A stretch of 64,000 bases of DNA from Flavobacterium nitratireducens (GCF_029625335.1 NZ_CP121111.1:62001-126000), one strand, 5' to 3'. Shown: positions 51,815 through 60,945, numbered from the stretch's first letter. Notes: generated from the letters alone by a model not told the origin. Numbers and translations are program-made.

Positions 51815-53152
51815 TTATATTTTAGAAAGGTTGAAAGTTTGGTTTAATTGGCCTGAAGCTGCTAATACGTTGTAATATTTCTGAATTACATTCGTTTTGG
51901 CTACCGTTTTATTGATTTTAGCGCTTAATTGTTCAACATCGGCCTCTAATAAGTCATTGGTGTCCGCTAAACCATTGTCGTATTTGTCTTTGATGATTCG
52001 GTAGTTTTCTGAGCCTTGTTCAACAGCCTGTGAGTAAACTTCGTCTTGTTTTAGGGCTAAATCATAATTCTCTAATGCTTTTTGTACTTGAATTTTAATA
52101 TAGTCAGTTAGCATGTTTTCAGCGTTTTGAAGTTCGGCCGCTTTGCTTTTGGCAATTTTTACTTCGGTTCCATTTTTAAAAATATCACTGATGTTATAGG
52201 AAAGACCTATTCCAAAATTCATGGCATTTTGCACCATTACTACATTTTTTAAATCCAGTGTAGTGTAACCCGCTAAAAGTGATAGCGAAGGATAATAACC
52301 ACTTCGAGCAACCTTTATGCTAGCTAAACTGGCTTTTTCTTGAAAACGTAAGGCTTCTAAATCTTTACGATTTTCTAATGCTGGATTTTCATCTTTTGGA
52401 AGTGTATTCATTTCCAAAATAGCCAAATCACTTTCATTCACTTCAATTTTAGTTTCTGGATTCAATTTTAATAAGGTAGCCAATTCATAATTCACTACAT
52501 TTAAATCGCTTTTTGCCTTATCTAAAGACAATTTTACCTTAGAAAGCTGCAATTGTGTTTTTAGCAAATCGTTTTTAGGTACGATTTCGTTTTTTTCTAA
52601 TTCGGTAAAATCTTTGACACGTTGGGCTGCACTTTTGTAATTTTCAGTAAGCAATTCAACCGTTTTTTCAGCTTGGTACAAGGCAATATAATAATTGATG
52701 ACCTGCATAGCCGTTTCTTCTTTGGTTTGCAAAGCATTGGCTGTTTCTGCTTGGTATAAATTATCCGAAACCTTGATGCTGTTTTGTAATTTGAATCCAG
52801 AAAAAATAGGCAAGTTGGCCGTTATTTGTCCAAGTACTAATTGGTCTACATTGGGTGCTTTTGATTGTGAACCACTTTCATTTGTTGCATCATTACTTTT
52901 TAAATCGATATCTGCTTTTGTCAATCGTTGGTATTGAGCAGAAGCTTTCAAATCGGGATATCTGTGGTTTTTAACCGATTGTAATTCGTGTTTTTTAGTC
53001 ATTACCTTGGTATTGGCTAAAGTAACTTCATTGCTTTTCTCCCAAGCCAGTCGGATGGCTTCCTCTAGTGACAAACTCTTTTTGTCTTGTGCATTTGTGG
53101 GAGCTATTCCCAGAATAAAAACACCAAAGAGTAGTAAATAATTAGCTTTCAT
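51815..53152 (-). CDS. tolC: TolC-family outer membrane efflux protein
   Basis: 445 residues with a signal peptide (MKANYLLLFGVFILGIAPTN AQ region) and two outer membrane efflux repeats (PF02321) of long helices and short strands: LSLEEAIRLAWEKSNEV starts the first, LENRKDLEALRFQEKASLAS the second. The end shows NGLADTNDLLEADVEQLSA, a typical repeat motif. It overlaps the tetR stop by 11 bases and precedes emrA by 12 bases. Confidence 0.93.
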   Translation of the reverse strand: MKANYLLLFGVFILGIAPTNAQDKKSLSLEEAIRLAWEKSNEVTLANTKVMTKKHELQSVKNHRYPDLKASAQYQRLTKADIDLKSNDATNESGSQSKAPNVDQLVLGQITANLPIFSGFKLQNSIKVSDNLYQAETANALQTKEETAMQVINYYIALYQAEKTVELLTENYKSAAQRVKDFTELEKNEIVPKNDLLKTQLQLSKVKLSLDKAKSDLNVVNYELATLLKLNPETKIEVNESDLAILEMNTLPKDENPALENRKDLEALRFQEKASLASIKVARSGYYPSLSLLAGYTTLDLKNVVMVQNAMNFGIGLSYNISDIFKNGTEVKIAKSKAAELQNAENMLTDYIKIQVQKALENYDLALKQDEVYSQAVEQGSENYRIIKDKYDNGLADTNDLLEADVEQLSAKINKTVAKTNVIQKYYNVLAASGQLNQTFNLSKI

Positions 53153-53768
53153 AGGTTAGCAGTGCTTTTATTGTTTGTTGAATATGGGTTTTAAATTTAG
53201 TTTGTAGGTACTCCTCAAAAGCTTCATCCGTTTCGAGATTCAATAGTTTTTTGAAATAAGCTTTGTTCATACTAAAGTGAAAAAACGTACCCATAATTGT
53301 TGGTGGAATCAAAGGAATATTTACGTCTTTTCTAAAGATTCCTTTTTCTTGTCCTTCATGAATAATGGTTTCCAAGGATTTTAAATTTTTGTCTCTTACT
53401 TCGTTTAAGACTTTCAATTTATCTTCTTTTTCTTCTGAGGAAAATTCGAAATGTAAAATGCGGTATATGCCTTTATTACATCTGATTCGATTGATATAGA
53501 GTTCAATGAGCTTATCTATTTTTTCCACCGGATCTAACTTTTCATGAGATAAATTTTCAATTTTAATCTTCAAATCCGAGGTACGGTAAATAATCAAAGC
53601 TTCTAATAATTTTTCTTTAGAACCAAAATAGTAAGAAACCATGGCGATATTAATATCGGCTTCTTTAGCAATAGTTCGAATGGAAGTTTTTTCAAATCCA
53701 TTTTCTGCGAATAGTTTTTCGGCAATCAGAAGAATTTGGATCTGTTTTTCATTAAAATCAGTTTTCAC
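53142..53768 (-). CDS. TetR-family regulator of the efflux operon
   Basis: 208 residues from a GTG start at 53768; no in-frame ATG lies upstream. IQILLIAEKLFAENGFEKTS and IRTIAKEADINIAMVSYYFG (residues about 10-50) form the TetR helix-turn-helix (PF00440). The ligand domain is unrelated to any named regulator I recognise. As first gene of the efflux operon and with a palindromic operator 30 bp upstream, it most likely represses its own operon until a toxic ligand binds. Confidence 0.92.
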   Translation of the reverse strand: MKTDFNEKQIQILLIAEKLFAENGFEKTSIRTIAKEADINIAMVSYYFGSKEKLLEALIIYRTSDLKIKIENLSHEKLDPVEKIDKLIELYINRIRCNKGIYRILHFEFSSEEKEDKLKVLNEVRDKNLKSLETIIHEGQEKGIFRKDVNIPLIPPTIMGTFFHFSMNKAYFKKLLNLETDEAFEEYLQTKFKTHIQQTIKALLTYES

Positions 53769-53797
53769 TTGAATTTATTTTTGAATTACACTGCAAA

Positions 53798-53832
53798 ATT
53801 AAACAACTGTTTAATTTAAACAGTTGTTTAAT
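53798..53832. promoter_or_regulatory. TetR-type operator: double palindrome
   Basis: A perfect 35-bp palindrome: attaaacaactgtttaa, a single T, and its exact complement. Each half holds a smaller near-palindrome AAACAACTGTTT / AAACAGTTGTTT, so two TetR dimers could bind side by side. It lies 30 bp upstream of the tetR start. Confidence 0.8.
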
Positions 53833-54086
53833 TTTTATTTAACCTAATATTAACATTTTAAATCCGTTAGAAAAAGCTTGTTTTGGAGCTTAATGGCTTG
53901 TTTTTTAGTGTGTTTGTGTGGTGTTTTGTAAATTCAATATTCGTTTTATTACTATCAGTTGTCTACTATATAATAGTGTTTCGGTTTTGAATATTCTAAT
54001 AACTTCAAAGCGAACAAACTAGTGGGTAGCAGCAAAATTTGTGAATATCTATTTCTAAATTTCTGTATTTATTAGGTGCTAAAATT

Positions 54087-54094
54087 TATCTTTG
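54087..54094 (+). promoter_or_regulatory. -7 element of the DUF4494 gene
   Basis: TATCTTTG, full TAnnTTTG match, 23 bases before the chosen ATG at 54118. Confidence 0.6.
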
Positions 54095-54117
54095 GCATCC
54101 TTAAAAAATCAAAAAAT

Positions 54118-54669
54118 ATGAGCGCAATTTGGTACGAATGCAAAGTAAAATATAGAAAGACGGACGAAACTGGAAATCAAAAAATGGTAGGCGAAATCTA
54201 TTTGGTAGATGCTATTTCTTTTACTGAAGCCGAAAGTAGAATTAATGAAGAAATGAAGGCTTATGTGAGTGAGGAATTTAAAATTGCAAATATTAAAGTA
54301 GCTAATTATGCCGAAATTCATCCTTTTGAAAATGCCGATAGATGGTTTAAATCAAAAATTTCGTTGATTGCCTATGATGAAGAAAGCGGAAAGGAACGCA
54401 AGACCAATATGTATTTTCTAGTACAGGCTAACGATGTTAAAGAGGCTTATGATAATACCGTACATACCATGAAAGGTACGATGGGAGATTATAGTATTCC
54501 GGCTATTTCAGAATCGGCTGTATTAGACGTTTTCCCTTATTTTAGTGGTGATGAAGACGAGTTAGAACAATTAGAACGATTCAATACCTTAAAAGCTTCA
54601 AAACCGGTGATCGCAGAAGTGGAGGATCACATGGAATTTGTAACAGAGACCGAAGAGGAAACAATATAA
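54118..54669 (+). CDS. DUF4494 domain protein
   Basis: 183 residues from the ATG at 54118, just after the -7 element; the longer frame from 54076 would begin before the promoter. MSAIWYECKVKYRKTDETGN and MVGEIYLVDAISFTEAESRI are the DUF4494 start; the middle RWFKSKISLIAYDEESGKER and TMGDYSIPAISESAVLDVFP complete the family pattern. It is cytoplasmic and of unknown function, conserved across Bacteroidetes. Confidence 0.85.
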   Translation: MSAIWYECKVKYRKTDETGNQKMVGEIYLVDAISFTEAESRINEEMKAYVSEEFKIANIKVANYAEIHPFENADRWFKSKISLIAYDEESGKERKTNMYFLVQANDVKEAYDNTVHTMKGTMGDYSIPAISESAVLDVFPYFSGDEDELEQLERFNTLKASKPVIAEVEDHMEFVTETEEETI

Positions 54670-54690
54670 ATTATTGAGATTATAAAGTGC

Positions 54691-54736
54691 AAAATCGCAA
54701 ATTAGTGCTACTATGGCTAGGCTAGTTTGCGATTTT
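54691..54736. terminator. bidirectional terminator
   Basis: Stem aaaatcgcaaa / tttgcgatttt with a 24-base loop; converging genes on both sides. Confidence 0.75.
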
Positions 54737-55464
54737 TATTTGAAGATTATTTTAAAAAGAGTAATAAGACCTGTAATCAAAATCAAAACTAAAACAATCG
54801 ATTTGAATTGTGTTTCCGAAATTCGACTTAGAATTTTCTTGCCTATATAGGTTCCTACAATACTAACGGCAAGTAAAATAGGGATGAGGTACAAATCGTG
54901 TTGATGAACATAGCCGTTATAGGTATATACAAAACTTCTGCTGGAATCAATGGCCAAATCAATAATGGCAGAGGTTGCAATAAAGACTTCCATTTTTAGG
55001 TTGTAAGCCGCTAGGGTCATTCCTCTAATGGCTCCACCTGTTCCTAGTAATCCTGCAATTAATCCAGACAAGGTTCCGCCCAGTATGGAATTAGAAAGAG
55101 TTGGCTTGATACTAATGTTTTTAAAAACAAGAAAAAACACACTGATTAGGATTAAGAAAGCTGCAAGCGCAATTTCAAGTATTTTAGTTTCAATGTATTT
55201 ACTGATAAACGATCCTATAATCACAAAAAGAACTGCGGGGACACCTATGGTGAGCAGTAGTTTTTTGTCAAATCCTTTTCTAAAAAAAGCAATTTTAGTG
55301 ATGTTACTCGATACATGAAAAAGCGCAGTAATCCCTAAAACAGAATGAAAATCTAAAAAATAACTAGCAATTGGGACAAAGAATAAAGAAGAACCAAATC
55401 CTCCTACGGTTCCTAAAATTTCAGCTAGTAACGCTAATAGTATGAATAGGGCTAGATTTTCCAA
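54736..55464 (-). CDS. TSUP (TauE/SafE) family permease
   Basis: 242 residues, about eight helices, no ATG near the start (TTG at 55464 gives MENLALFILLALLAEILG). VGGFGSSLFFVPIASYFLDF carries the family's first glycine motif and GLIAGLLGTGGAIRGMTLAA the second (PF01925). The family moves sulfite, sulfoacetate, or other sulfur or organic anions; the substrate cannot be assigned. It differs from the UreH-like cco-operon protein at 38865. Confidence 0.85.
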   Translation of the reverse strand: MENLALFILLALLAEILGTVGGFGSSLFFVPIASYFLDFHSVLGITALFHVSSNITKIAFFRKGFDKKLLLTIGVPAVLFVIIGSFISKYIETKILEIALAAFLILISVFFLVFKNISIKPTLSNSILGGTLSGLIAGLLGTGGAIRGMTLAAYNLKMEVFIATSAIIDLAIDSSRSFVYTYNGYVHQHDLYLIPILLAVSIVGTYIGKKILSRISETQFKSIVLVLILITGLITLFKIIFK

Positions 55465-55771
55465 TAGATGTTGTTTTGACTAGAAAGGCATTATGATACA
55501 ATTAGCTTATTAGCAGGTATTTGTTATGTAAAAATACACTAAAAAGGCATAACTAACTCTTTTTTTTCGAAAAGAAACACAGCCTATTTGGAGAAGATTT
55601 TTCTTTTTTTGTATTAAATTTTATAAAAGCTTTGGCAAAAATTAATAAAATATTGGCAATAAAAAAAAGATAGTCACTAAATTTATGATAGGTTATTGTT
55701 CGGTCAATTTCTATTCAAGCCCATTATTTAATAACAATAACAAGGAGAGTATTAATTAATTTTTTTCAATT
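55465..55771. other. intergenic region with long leader of the small protein gene
   Basis: 307 bp, no gene. TTTG at 55608-55611 and AAGCTTTG (one base from TAnnTTTG) at 55627-55634 are a possible promoter 137 bp upstream of the next ATG, which would leave a long untranslated leader. I see no riboswitch family in it. Confidence 0.4.
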
Positions 55772-56053
55772 ATGACAGAAGAATTCACAATTATAGAGAA
55801 AGAAGATATTGCTTCTCTAAAGTTTCCAACTACAGATGTATTGGAGGATGATATCGAAGTAAAAACAAGAATAAGCGAGATAAACAGGGCTTTATCTTTA
55901 GGGAATTTAGAACACTCAAAAATTAAAATTTTCTTTGAAGACAATGAATCCAAGAAGATTGTCAATACTACCGTTTGGGCGGTAACAGACAAAAATGTGG
56001 TTTTAAAAAAAGGAGTTGTTATCCCGATTAATCGAATTTATAAGCTGTTTTAA
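55772..56053 (+). CDS. small conserved-looking protein, unknown function
   Basis: 93 residues, acidic, no signal or membrane segment: MTEEFTIIEKEDIASLKFPT, ISEINRALSLGNLEHSKIKI, then KIVNTTVWAVTDKNVVLKKG and VIPINRIYKLF at the end. The order helix-beta with a positively charged end resembles small flavobacterial proteins of unknown role. It has a strong terminator directly behind it and a long upstream leader, which suggests a well-expressed single-gene unit. Confidence 0.7.
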   Translation: MTEEFTIIEKEDIASLKFPTTDVLEDDIEVKTRISEINRALSLGNLEHSKIKIFFEDNESKKIVNTTVWAVTDKNVVLKKGVVIPINRIYKLF

Positions 56054-56115
56054 CAGCAAGTTCAATTGTTAAATTTCCCAAATCTATAATTGTATTTTTG
56101 AATGTTTTGGGATGG

Positions 56116-56155
56116 AAAACGGCGCAAGCCTCTACGGAGTTTGCGCCGTTTTTTA
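56116..56155 (+). terminator. strong terminator after the 93-residue gene
   Basis: Stem aaaacggcgcaa / ttgcgccgttt (one G-A interruption) followed by T6 and ATTGATTTTT. Confidence 0.9.
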
Positions 56156-56230
56156 TTGATTTTTCATGTAAATAGGTACTATATGTTATCGAGTATCAGT
56201 TAGGGAATTTTCACTACTATTTTCACTCAT

Positions 56231-56524
56231 TTAAAATAAAAAAGAAACTATAATTAGTACAATTGGCAAGAAAAATATCAATCCAAGTATTTTTAAAAAG
56301 TCCGAACGATTCTGTTCTTTTGCGATTATTATTTTAATAATAATGATAAAGGAATAAATAGCGATAATCAAAAATGTTATCATAATTAAAGCTCCATTTG
56401 CTGCTCCACAGGAGTTTGGATAATTAGAAGATCCTGATTTAAACCAATTAATAACAAAAACTATCCAAAATATGTAAATAATGAGAAAGAGTGTTGATAT
56501 TTTGTGTCGAATAAATAATTTCAT
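56231..56524 (-). CDS. small membrane protein, unknown function
   Basis: 97 residues, three hydrophobic segments: LFLIIYIFWIVFVINWF, NGALIMITFLIIAIYSFIII and LGLIFFLPIVLIIVSFLF. No motif known to me. It is AT-rich and lies in a stretch of short minus-strand frames (56.2-57.4 kb) without a clear operon partner. Confidence 0.5.
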   Translation of the reverse strand: MKLFIRHKISTLFLIIYIFWIVFVINWFKSGSSNYPNSCGAANGALIMITFLIIAIYSFIIIIKIIIAKEQNRSDFLKILGLIFFLPIVLIIVSFLF

Positions 56525-56695
56525 TTAGATATTAATTACATATTCGTTTTTTTTATTTTTCGAGTTTATGCTCTAATCTGGTGCCCGGTTGCACTGTGTG
56601 CCTGCTTCTTTCGTTTTTCCTAAATAGGGTGTTTGTAAAGCTTTTAAAAATGAAGAGGACAAGCAATTGCTTACAGCTAAATTAAGAGTTGCTTT

Positions 56696-57073
56696 TTATT
56701 GTTTTGTCAGTGTATATTTATCTCCATTAGAGTTTGTTAATAGTAGAGTGTTTCCCTTTAGGTTATAATTCCACTCGTAAGACAAAATCAGAGTCCAATC
56801 GAAATCGGCTGTCCAAATACATTTGTTTTGAAAGTTAATGGAATTGCTTGAAATCGAATAGCTTCCATTACAAATTGCTGGATATCTTGCAGTTTCGCTT
56901 TCGCCTGAATATGTTCCATTATTGAACGTTAATTTCACATTAGCAGTAGTTCCATTTCTTTCAAACATTCCCACGTATTCACCATTAATTTCAGTTGGTA
57001 ATTTTTCGACATCATTATTGCAAGAAAGGGTTATAAATACAATCCCTATTAATATTACTTTTATTAGTTTCAT
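56696..57073 (-). CDS. small lipoprotein, unknown function
   Basis: 125 residues with a lipoprotein signal: MKLIKVILIGIVFITLSCNN, lipobox Leu-Ser-Cys with the cysteine at about residue 18. The mature part is a repetitive beta domain (NGEYVGMFERNGTTANVKLT, then NNGTYSGESETARYP and NGDKYTLTKQ), as in small META/lipocalin-like lipoproteins. It is predicted to be attached to a membrane; the role is unknown. Confidence 0.65.
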   Translation of the reverse strand: MKLIKVILIGIVFITLSCNNDVEKLPTEINGEYVGMFERNGTTANVKLTFNNGTYSGESETARYPAICNGSYSISSNSINFQNKCIWTADFDWTLILSYEWNYNLKGNTLLLTNSNGDKYTLTKQ

Positions 57074-57231
57074 AAGTAGCTTTTTTTAATAGATGTGTTT
57101 TTGTATGCAACGTTACGTTATTATGTACGAAGAACTATAATTTAAATATCCTGTGAGTTGTTATTAGTAGCAATCGTTTAGTAGTTTGGGTATCACTTCG
57201 CTGTATCATTTTCTATATTACAAAGATTTTT

Positions 57232-57438
57232 TTACAGATTATAACCTATAGTAAATTTTGCGTATCCATTTTTTACTTTTACTCTACTGCCAGTATAATA
57301 GTCATATTCTAATAAAGGCGAAAGTCCACATTTATTGCACTTCGGAAAGTAATCTAAAAGCTTTGCATTTTCAGTCAATTCTGCCCATGCATATTTAAAC
57401 TGTGTGAAACTTGGTATTGTAAATTTATAAAATGTCAT
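57232..57438 (-). CDS. short frame, possibly a gene fragment
   Basis: 68 codons: MTFYKFTIPSFTQFKYAWAE, then FPKCNKCGLSPLLEYDYYTG with a CxxC pair, and VKNGYAKFTIGYNL. One CxxCG motif suggests the first half of a double-CXXCG protein, but the rest is absent. It could be a small true gene or a truncated relic. Confidence 0.35.
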   Translation of the reverse strand: MTFYKFTIPSFTQFKYAWAELTENAKLLDYFPKCNKCGLSPLLEYDYYTGSRVKVKNGYAKFTIGYNL

Positions 57439-57611
57439 CTTCTTGTCGTCTTTTTAGGCTGACCGCTAACTTGTTCATCTGCTCAGTTTTTACTCTTTTA
57501 GTTGAGCTTATACAACCAATTTTGGTTAGATAAACTCAGTTCAAGTTGAGCGTTATTTTTTATAAAAGTATAAAAATTAATCTTACAAATATTTCAGTTT
57601 AATACAAAAAA

Positions 57612-57649
57612 TACCGCCAATTCACATTTTAATCTGCGAATTGGCGGTA
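57612..57649 (-). terminator. trp operon terminator
   Basis: Perfect 12-bp stem taccgccaattc / gaattggcggta; on the minus strand followed by T6. Lies 24 bases after the trpA stop codon. Confidence 0.9.
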
Positions 57650-57672
57650 AATAAATTTATAAAAAGGAAAAA

Positions 57673-58434
57673 CTATCTAATCGCTTTCACAAAATCGGCA
57701 ATTTTTGTTGTTCCTTCTTCGGATAGGTGTTTGATAAAAGCACTACCAATAATGGCGCCTTTGGCGTATTGGGTAGCTTGATTGAAAGTTTCTGCATTGT
57801 TGATTCCAAAACCTACAATTTGTGGGTTTTTCAGATTCATGTCGGCAATGCGTTTGAAATAATCTTCTTGTACGTTTCCAAAACCAGCGGAAGATCCCGT
57901 TACACTCGCTGAACTTACCATATAAATAAATCCGCTGGAAACACTGTCAATAAAACGAATGCGCTCGTCAGAAGTTTGTGGGGTAATCAAAAAGATGTTG
58001 ATTAGGCCGTATTTGTCAAAAATAGCCTTGTATTCTTCGGCATAAACTGCCACTGGTAAATCAGGGATAATCAATCCGTCGATGCCAATTTCGGCACATT
58101 TTTGGCAAAAAGCTTCCACACCATATTGCAACATCGGGTTGAAATAGCCCATGATAATTAACGGAATAGAAACGGTTTTACGGATAGCTGCCAATTGGTC
58201 AAACAGGATTTGAGTGGTCATTCCGTTGTGCAAAGCTGCTGTAGAACTCGCTTGAATGGTTGGTCCATCAGCCAATGGATCGCTAAAAGGCAAACCAATT
58301 TCAATTAAGTCGATGCCATTTTTTTCTAAGTCTTGGATAATTTGTACCGTATCATTTAGATTTGGATATCCCGCCGAGAAATAGATGGATAGTATTTTTT
58401 TGTCTTCTTGTAATTTTTGTTCGATTCTGTTCAT
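57673..58434 (-). CDS. trpA: tryptophan synthase alpha chain
   Basis: 253 residues from the ATG at 58434 (MNRIEQKLQEDKKILSIYFS); the longer frame to 58482 is not used. LIEIGLPFSDPLADGPTIQA holds the catalytic glutamate and aspartate of the alpha barrel; IPDLPVAVYAEEYKAIFDKY, SGFIYMVSSASVTGS and GFGINNAETF follow in normal order. It cleaves indole-3-glycerol phosphate to indole for the beta chain. It is the last gene of the operon, separated from trpB by the gamma-glutamylcyclotransferase-like gene and a repeat, an unusual break between two interacting chains. Confidence 0.95.
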   Translation of the reverse strand: MNRIEQKLQEDKKILSIYFSAGYPNLNDTVQIIQDLEKNGIDLIEIGLPFSDPLADGPTIQASSTAALHNGMTTQILFDQLAAIRKTVSIPLIIMGYFNPMLQYGVEAFCQKCAEIGIDGLIIPDLPVAVYAEEYKAIFDKYGLINIFLITPQTSDERIRFIDSVSSGFIYMVSSASVTGSSAGFGNVQEDYFKRIADMNLKNPQIVGFGINNAETFNQATQYAKGAIIGSAFIKHLSEEGTTKIADFVKAIR

Positions 58435-58558
58435 TGTATAGTTTCGATTTTTACCACTAATTGTATTTTTATTGTATATCATTAAGTAATTAAGTATAGT
58501 TAAGACTTAATTTTCTTAATGTCTTAATGGTAAAATTAATAGTTAATGCTATTTGTTT

Positions 58559-58879
58559 TTAATTGGTAACAATATAAGCCCAAGCGGTTTGTAGCGACTC
58601 CAGGGTTACTTCAATTCGTTTGTAGTGCAAACCCTCGTAGGTGTCGGCGCGATTTACATCTTCTTCAGTAATATCATAGACAATTCCTGTTACGATGTCA
58701 TCTGGATTATCAGTCGCCGTAATAATAGGATATTTTTCTAAACCAAATTCTTCTTCGATTTCGATATAATTGATAACAAATCCAATCAATCGATCTGGAA
58801 CACCTGATAAAGTGCGTCCAAATATTGTTTCTTGAATATGTTTGTCTTTTAATGTTCCGTAAGCAAATAATTTTTCCAT
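58559..58879 (-). CDS. gamma-glutamylcyclotransferase (AIG2-like) family protein
   Basis: 106 residues. MEKLFAYGTLKDKHIQETIF has the YGTLK substrate loop of the GGCT/AIG2 fold (PF06094), and VTGIVYDITEEDVNRADTYE holds the catalytic glutamate region (E near residue 80) with the family pattern DxYEG continuing as ADTYEGLHYKRIEVTLES. The family acts on gamma-glutamyl amines or peptides. It lies inside the trp operon between trpB and trpA, without an obvious link to tryptophan. Confidence 0.85.
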   Translation of the reverse strand: MEKLFAYGTLKDKHIQETIFGRTLSGVPDRLIGFVINYIEIEEEFGLEKYPIITATDNPDDIVTGIVYDITEEDVNRADTYEGLHYKRIEVTLESLQTAWAYIVTN

Positions 58880-58916
58880 TGGTGCTATTTTGAAAATTAA
58901 ATGTTCTTGTTTTTTG

Positions 58917-58996
58917 CGTTAGGGATGGCAGCGGTAGCTCCCGATTTTTCATCGGGACTATAGCGTACAGCCCGACCCGCCGCGGCGAGGTAACGC
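58917..58996. repeat. GC-rich interspersed element between trpB and the AIG2-like gene
   Basis: About 80 bp, much richer in G+C than the surroundings, bounded by ttaggg (58919) and ccctaa (58995). It contains a hairpin tcccgat-ttttc-atcggga and the words cagcccgaccc and gaggtaacgccct. The wording matches a known type of flavobacterial intergenic element (GATGG...CAGCGG...AGCCCGACC...TAACGCC). It is likely transcribed in the trp mRNA. Confidence 0.7.
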
Positions 58997-59001
58997 CCTA
59001 A

Positions 59002-60183
59002 TTAATATTTAAAATATTCGATATAATTATTTAAATCCTTATCGCCTCGACCTGAAAGACAAATTACAACGATGTCTTCTGGTTTGAATTTTCTTTCGTC
59101 TAAAACGGCAAAAGCGTGCGATGATTCAATTGCAGGAATTATTCCTTCTAATTTACTCAATTGTAAACCGGCATTCATTGCATCGTCATCGGTTATCGAG
59201 AAGAATTCAGCGCGACCACTTTCTGATAAATGGGCATGCATAGGTCCTACACCTGGGTAATCTAAACCAGCGGAAATAGAATAAGGCTCCGTGATTTGTC
59301 CGTCGGCTGTTTGCATTAAAAGGGTTTTGCAACCGTGGATGATTCCCACTTTTCCTAATTTACTAGTAGCGGCACTATATCCCGTATCAATTCCTTTTCC
59401 TGCTGCCTCCACTGCAATGATACCTACTTCTGGTTCGTGTAAAAAGTGGTAAAAAGTTCCAGCAGCATTACTACCACCACCTATACAAGCGACAACGTAA
59501 TCTGGATTTTCACGTCCCTCTTTTTCTTTTAATTGCCATTTTATTTCTTCTGAAATGACACTTTGGAAACGGGTTACCATATCAGGGTAGGGATGTGGTC
59601 CAATAGCTGAACCTATAATATAATGCGTATCTACAGGGTTGTTAATCCAGTCACGAATGGCTTCGTTAGTCGCGTCTTTTAACGTTCTAGAACCTGAAAG
59701 CGCAGGGCGTACCGTTGCACCTAACATTTTCATACGCGCTACGTTTGGAGCTTGGCGAGCAATGTCAATTTCGCCCATGTACACAATACATTCCAATCCC
59801 ATTAAGGCACATACCGTAGCGGTGGCCACACCATGTTGTCCTGCACCAGTTTCGGCAATAATACGTTTTTTACCGAGTTTCTTAGCTACTAAGATTTGCC
59901 CGATAGTATTGTTTATTTTGTGTGCTCCAGTATGATTTAAATCTTCTCTTTTTAGATAGATTTTAGTATTGTATTTTTCAGAAAGACGTTTGGCAAAATA
60001 CAACGGGCTTGGGCGGCCTACATAATCTTTTAATAATTGGTCAAACTCAGCTTTAAAATCTGGTTCGGCCATAATTTTTAAATATTGTTGGCGTAACTCC
60101 TCTACATTTGGATATAACATTTCAGGGATGTAAGCTCCTCCAAATTGGCCATAATAGCCTTTTTCATCAACGTTGTATAACAT
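59002..60183 (-). CDS. trpB: tryptophan synthase beta chain
   Basis: 393 residues. [20 protein letters not shown] opens the chain; [13 protein letters not shown] has the PLP lysine (residue 89); [40 protein letters not shown] (phosphate loop) and [20 protein letters not shown] complete the TrpB1-type pattern. It joins indole and serine to tryptophan. It begins one base after the trpF stop codon. Confidence 0.96.
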   Translation of the reverse strand: MLYNVDEKGYYGQFGGAYIPEMLYPNVEELRQQYLKIMAEPDFKAEFDQLLKDYVGRPSPLYFAKRLSEKYNTKIYLKREDLNHTGAHKINNTIGQILVAKKLGKKRIIAETGAGQHGVATATVCALMGLECIVYMGEIDIARQAPNVARMKMLGATVRPALSGSRTLKDATNEAIRDWINNPVDTHYIIGSAIGPHPYPDMVTRFQSVISEEIKWQLKEKEGRENPDYVVACIGGGSNAAGTFYHFLHEPEVGIIAVEAAGKGIDTGYSAATSKLGKVGIIHGCKTLLMQTADGQITEPYSISAGLDYPGVGPMHAHLSESGRAEFFSITDDDAMNAGLQLSKLEGIIPAIESSHAFAVLDERKFKPEDIVVICLSGRGDKDLNNYIEYFKY

Positions 60184-60184
60184 T

Positions 60185-60820
60185 TTATTTGTTTTTTATT
60201 ATTAGGGACAATTCACGAATTGTCCTTACATCATTGGTATTTTTCAATCCAGGTTCTATTTCAAATTTACTGTTTACATCAATAGCATAAATAGGTAAAT
60301 TCGTTTTTAGTATTTCATTAACAGCATCCATTTCGTTAAGACCAATTCCGCCACTCAGGAAAAAAGGTTTTTTTGAAGGGTATTTTTCCAATACTTTCCA
60401 GTCAAATGTAGTTCCGTTTCCTCCAGGTAATTTTCCTTTGGTATCAAAAAGAAAATAATCGCATACTCCTTCAAATGGAGCAAGAACAGCGAAATCAAAA
60501 TCATCGGCAACCGAAAAGACTTTGATTATCTCGATAGAAGCTGCTAAACTCGTTTTCAAATTTACGCAAAATTCTACAGATTCTTTACCATGTAATTGTA
60601 CAGCCCGCAAATTATGTATTTCTACTTTGCTAATAATATTTTCAATCGTTTCATCAACAAAAACGCCTGTTTTTTTTATGGATTCGGGCAGTTGTGGAAT
60701 GACAGCGTCAAAATAACGGGCTGATTTTTCCCAAAAGATAAATCCCATATAATCTGGTAGGAGCGTCCCTACTTCGAGTATATTATCGGGATATTTCATG
60801 CCGCAGACTTTTAGTTTCAT
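60185..60820 (-). CDS. trpF: phosphoribosylanthranilate isomerase
   Basis: 211 residues. [20 protein letters not shown] has the catalytic cysteine (residue 6), [12 protein letters not shown] and [12 protein letters not shown] follow, and [20 protein letters not shown] holds the catalytic aspartate. The end shows [15 protein letters not shown] and [16 protein letters not shown], the phosphate-binding loops. A small palindrome (ggacaatt-cacg-aattgtcc, 60206-60225) lies inside its last codons. It is coupled to trpB. Confidence 0.95.
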   Translation of the reverse strand: MKLKVCGMKYPDNILEVGTLLPDYMGFIFWEKSARYFDAVIPQLPESIKKTGVFVDETIENIISKVEIHNLRAVQLHGKESVEFCVNLKTSLAASIEIIKVFSVADDFDFAVLAPFEGVCDYFLFDTKGKLPGGNGTTFDWKVLEKYPSKKPFFLSGGIGLNEMDAVNEILKTNLPIYAIDVNSKFEIEPGLKNTNDVRTIRELSLIIKNK

Positions 60821-60832
60821 AATTTGTTTTTT

Positions 60833-60910
60833 ATAACCGCAAAGTTTTTATAACCGCAAAGGACAGAAAGCCCTTCGACAGGCTCAGCGTAACACGCAAA
60901 GTACACAAAG
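60833..60910. repeat. composite repeat in the trpC-trpF spacer
   Basis: ataaccgcaaag occurs at 60833-60844 and 60850-60861, followed by cccttcgacaggctcagcgt (60871-60890) and cgcaaag / cacaaag words. A further 7-bp tandem (ctgaata three times) follows at 60918-60941. All are typical flavobacterial spacer words. Confidence 0.65.
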
Positions 60911-60945
60911 CTGTAAGCTGAATACTGAATACTGAATACTGCCTT

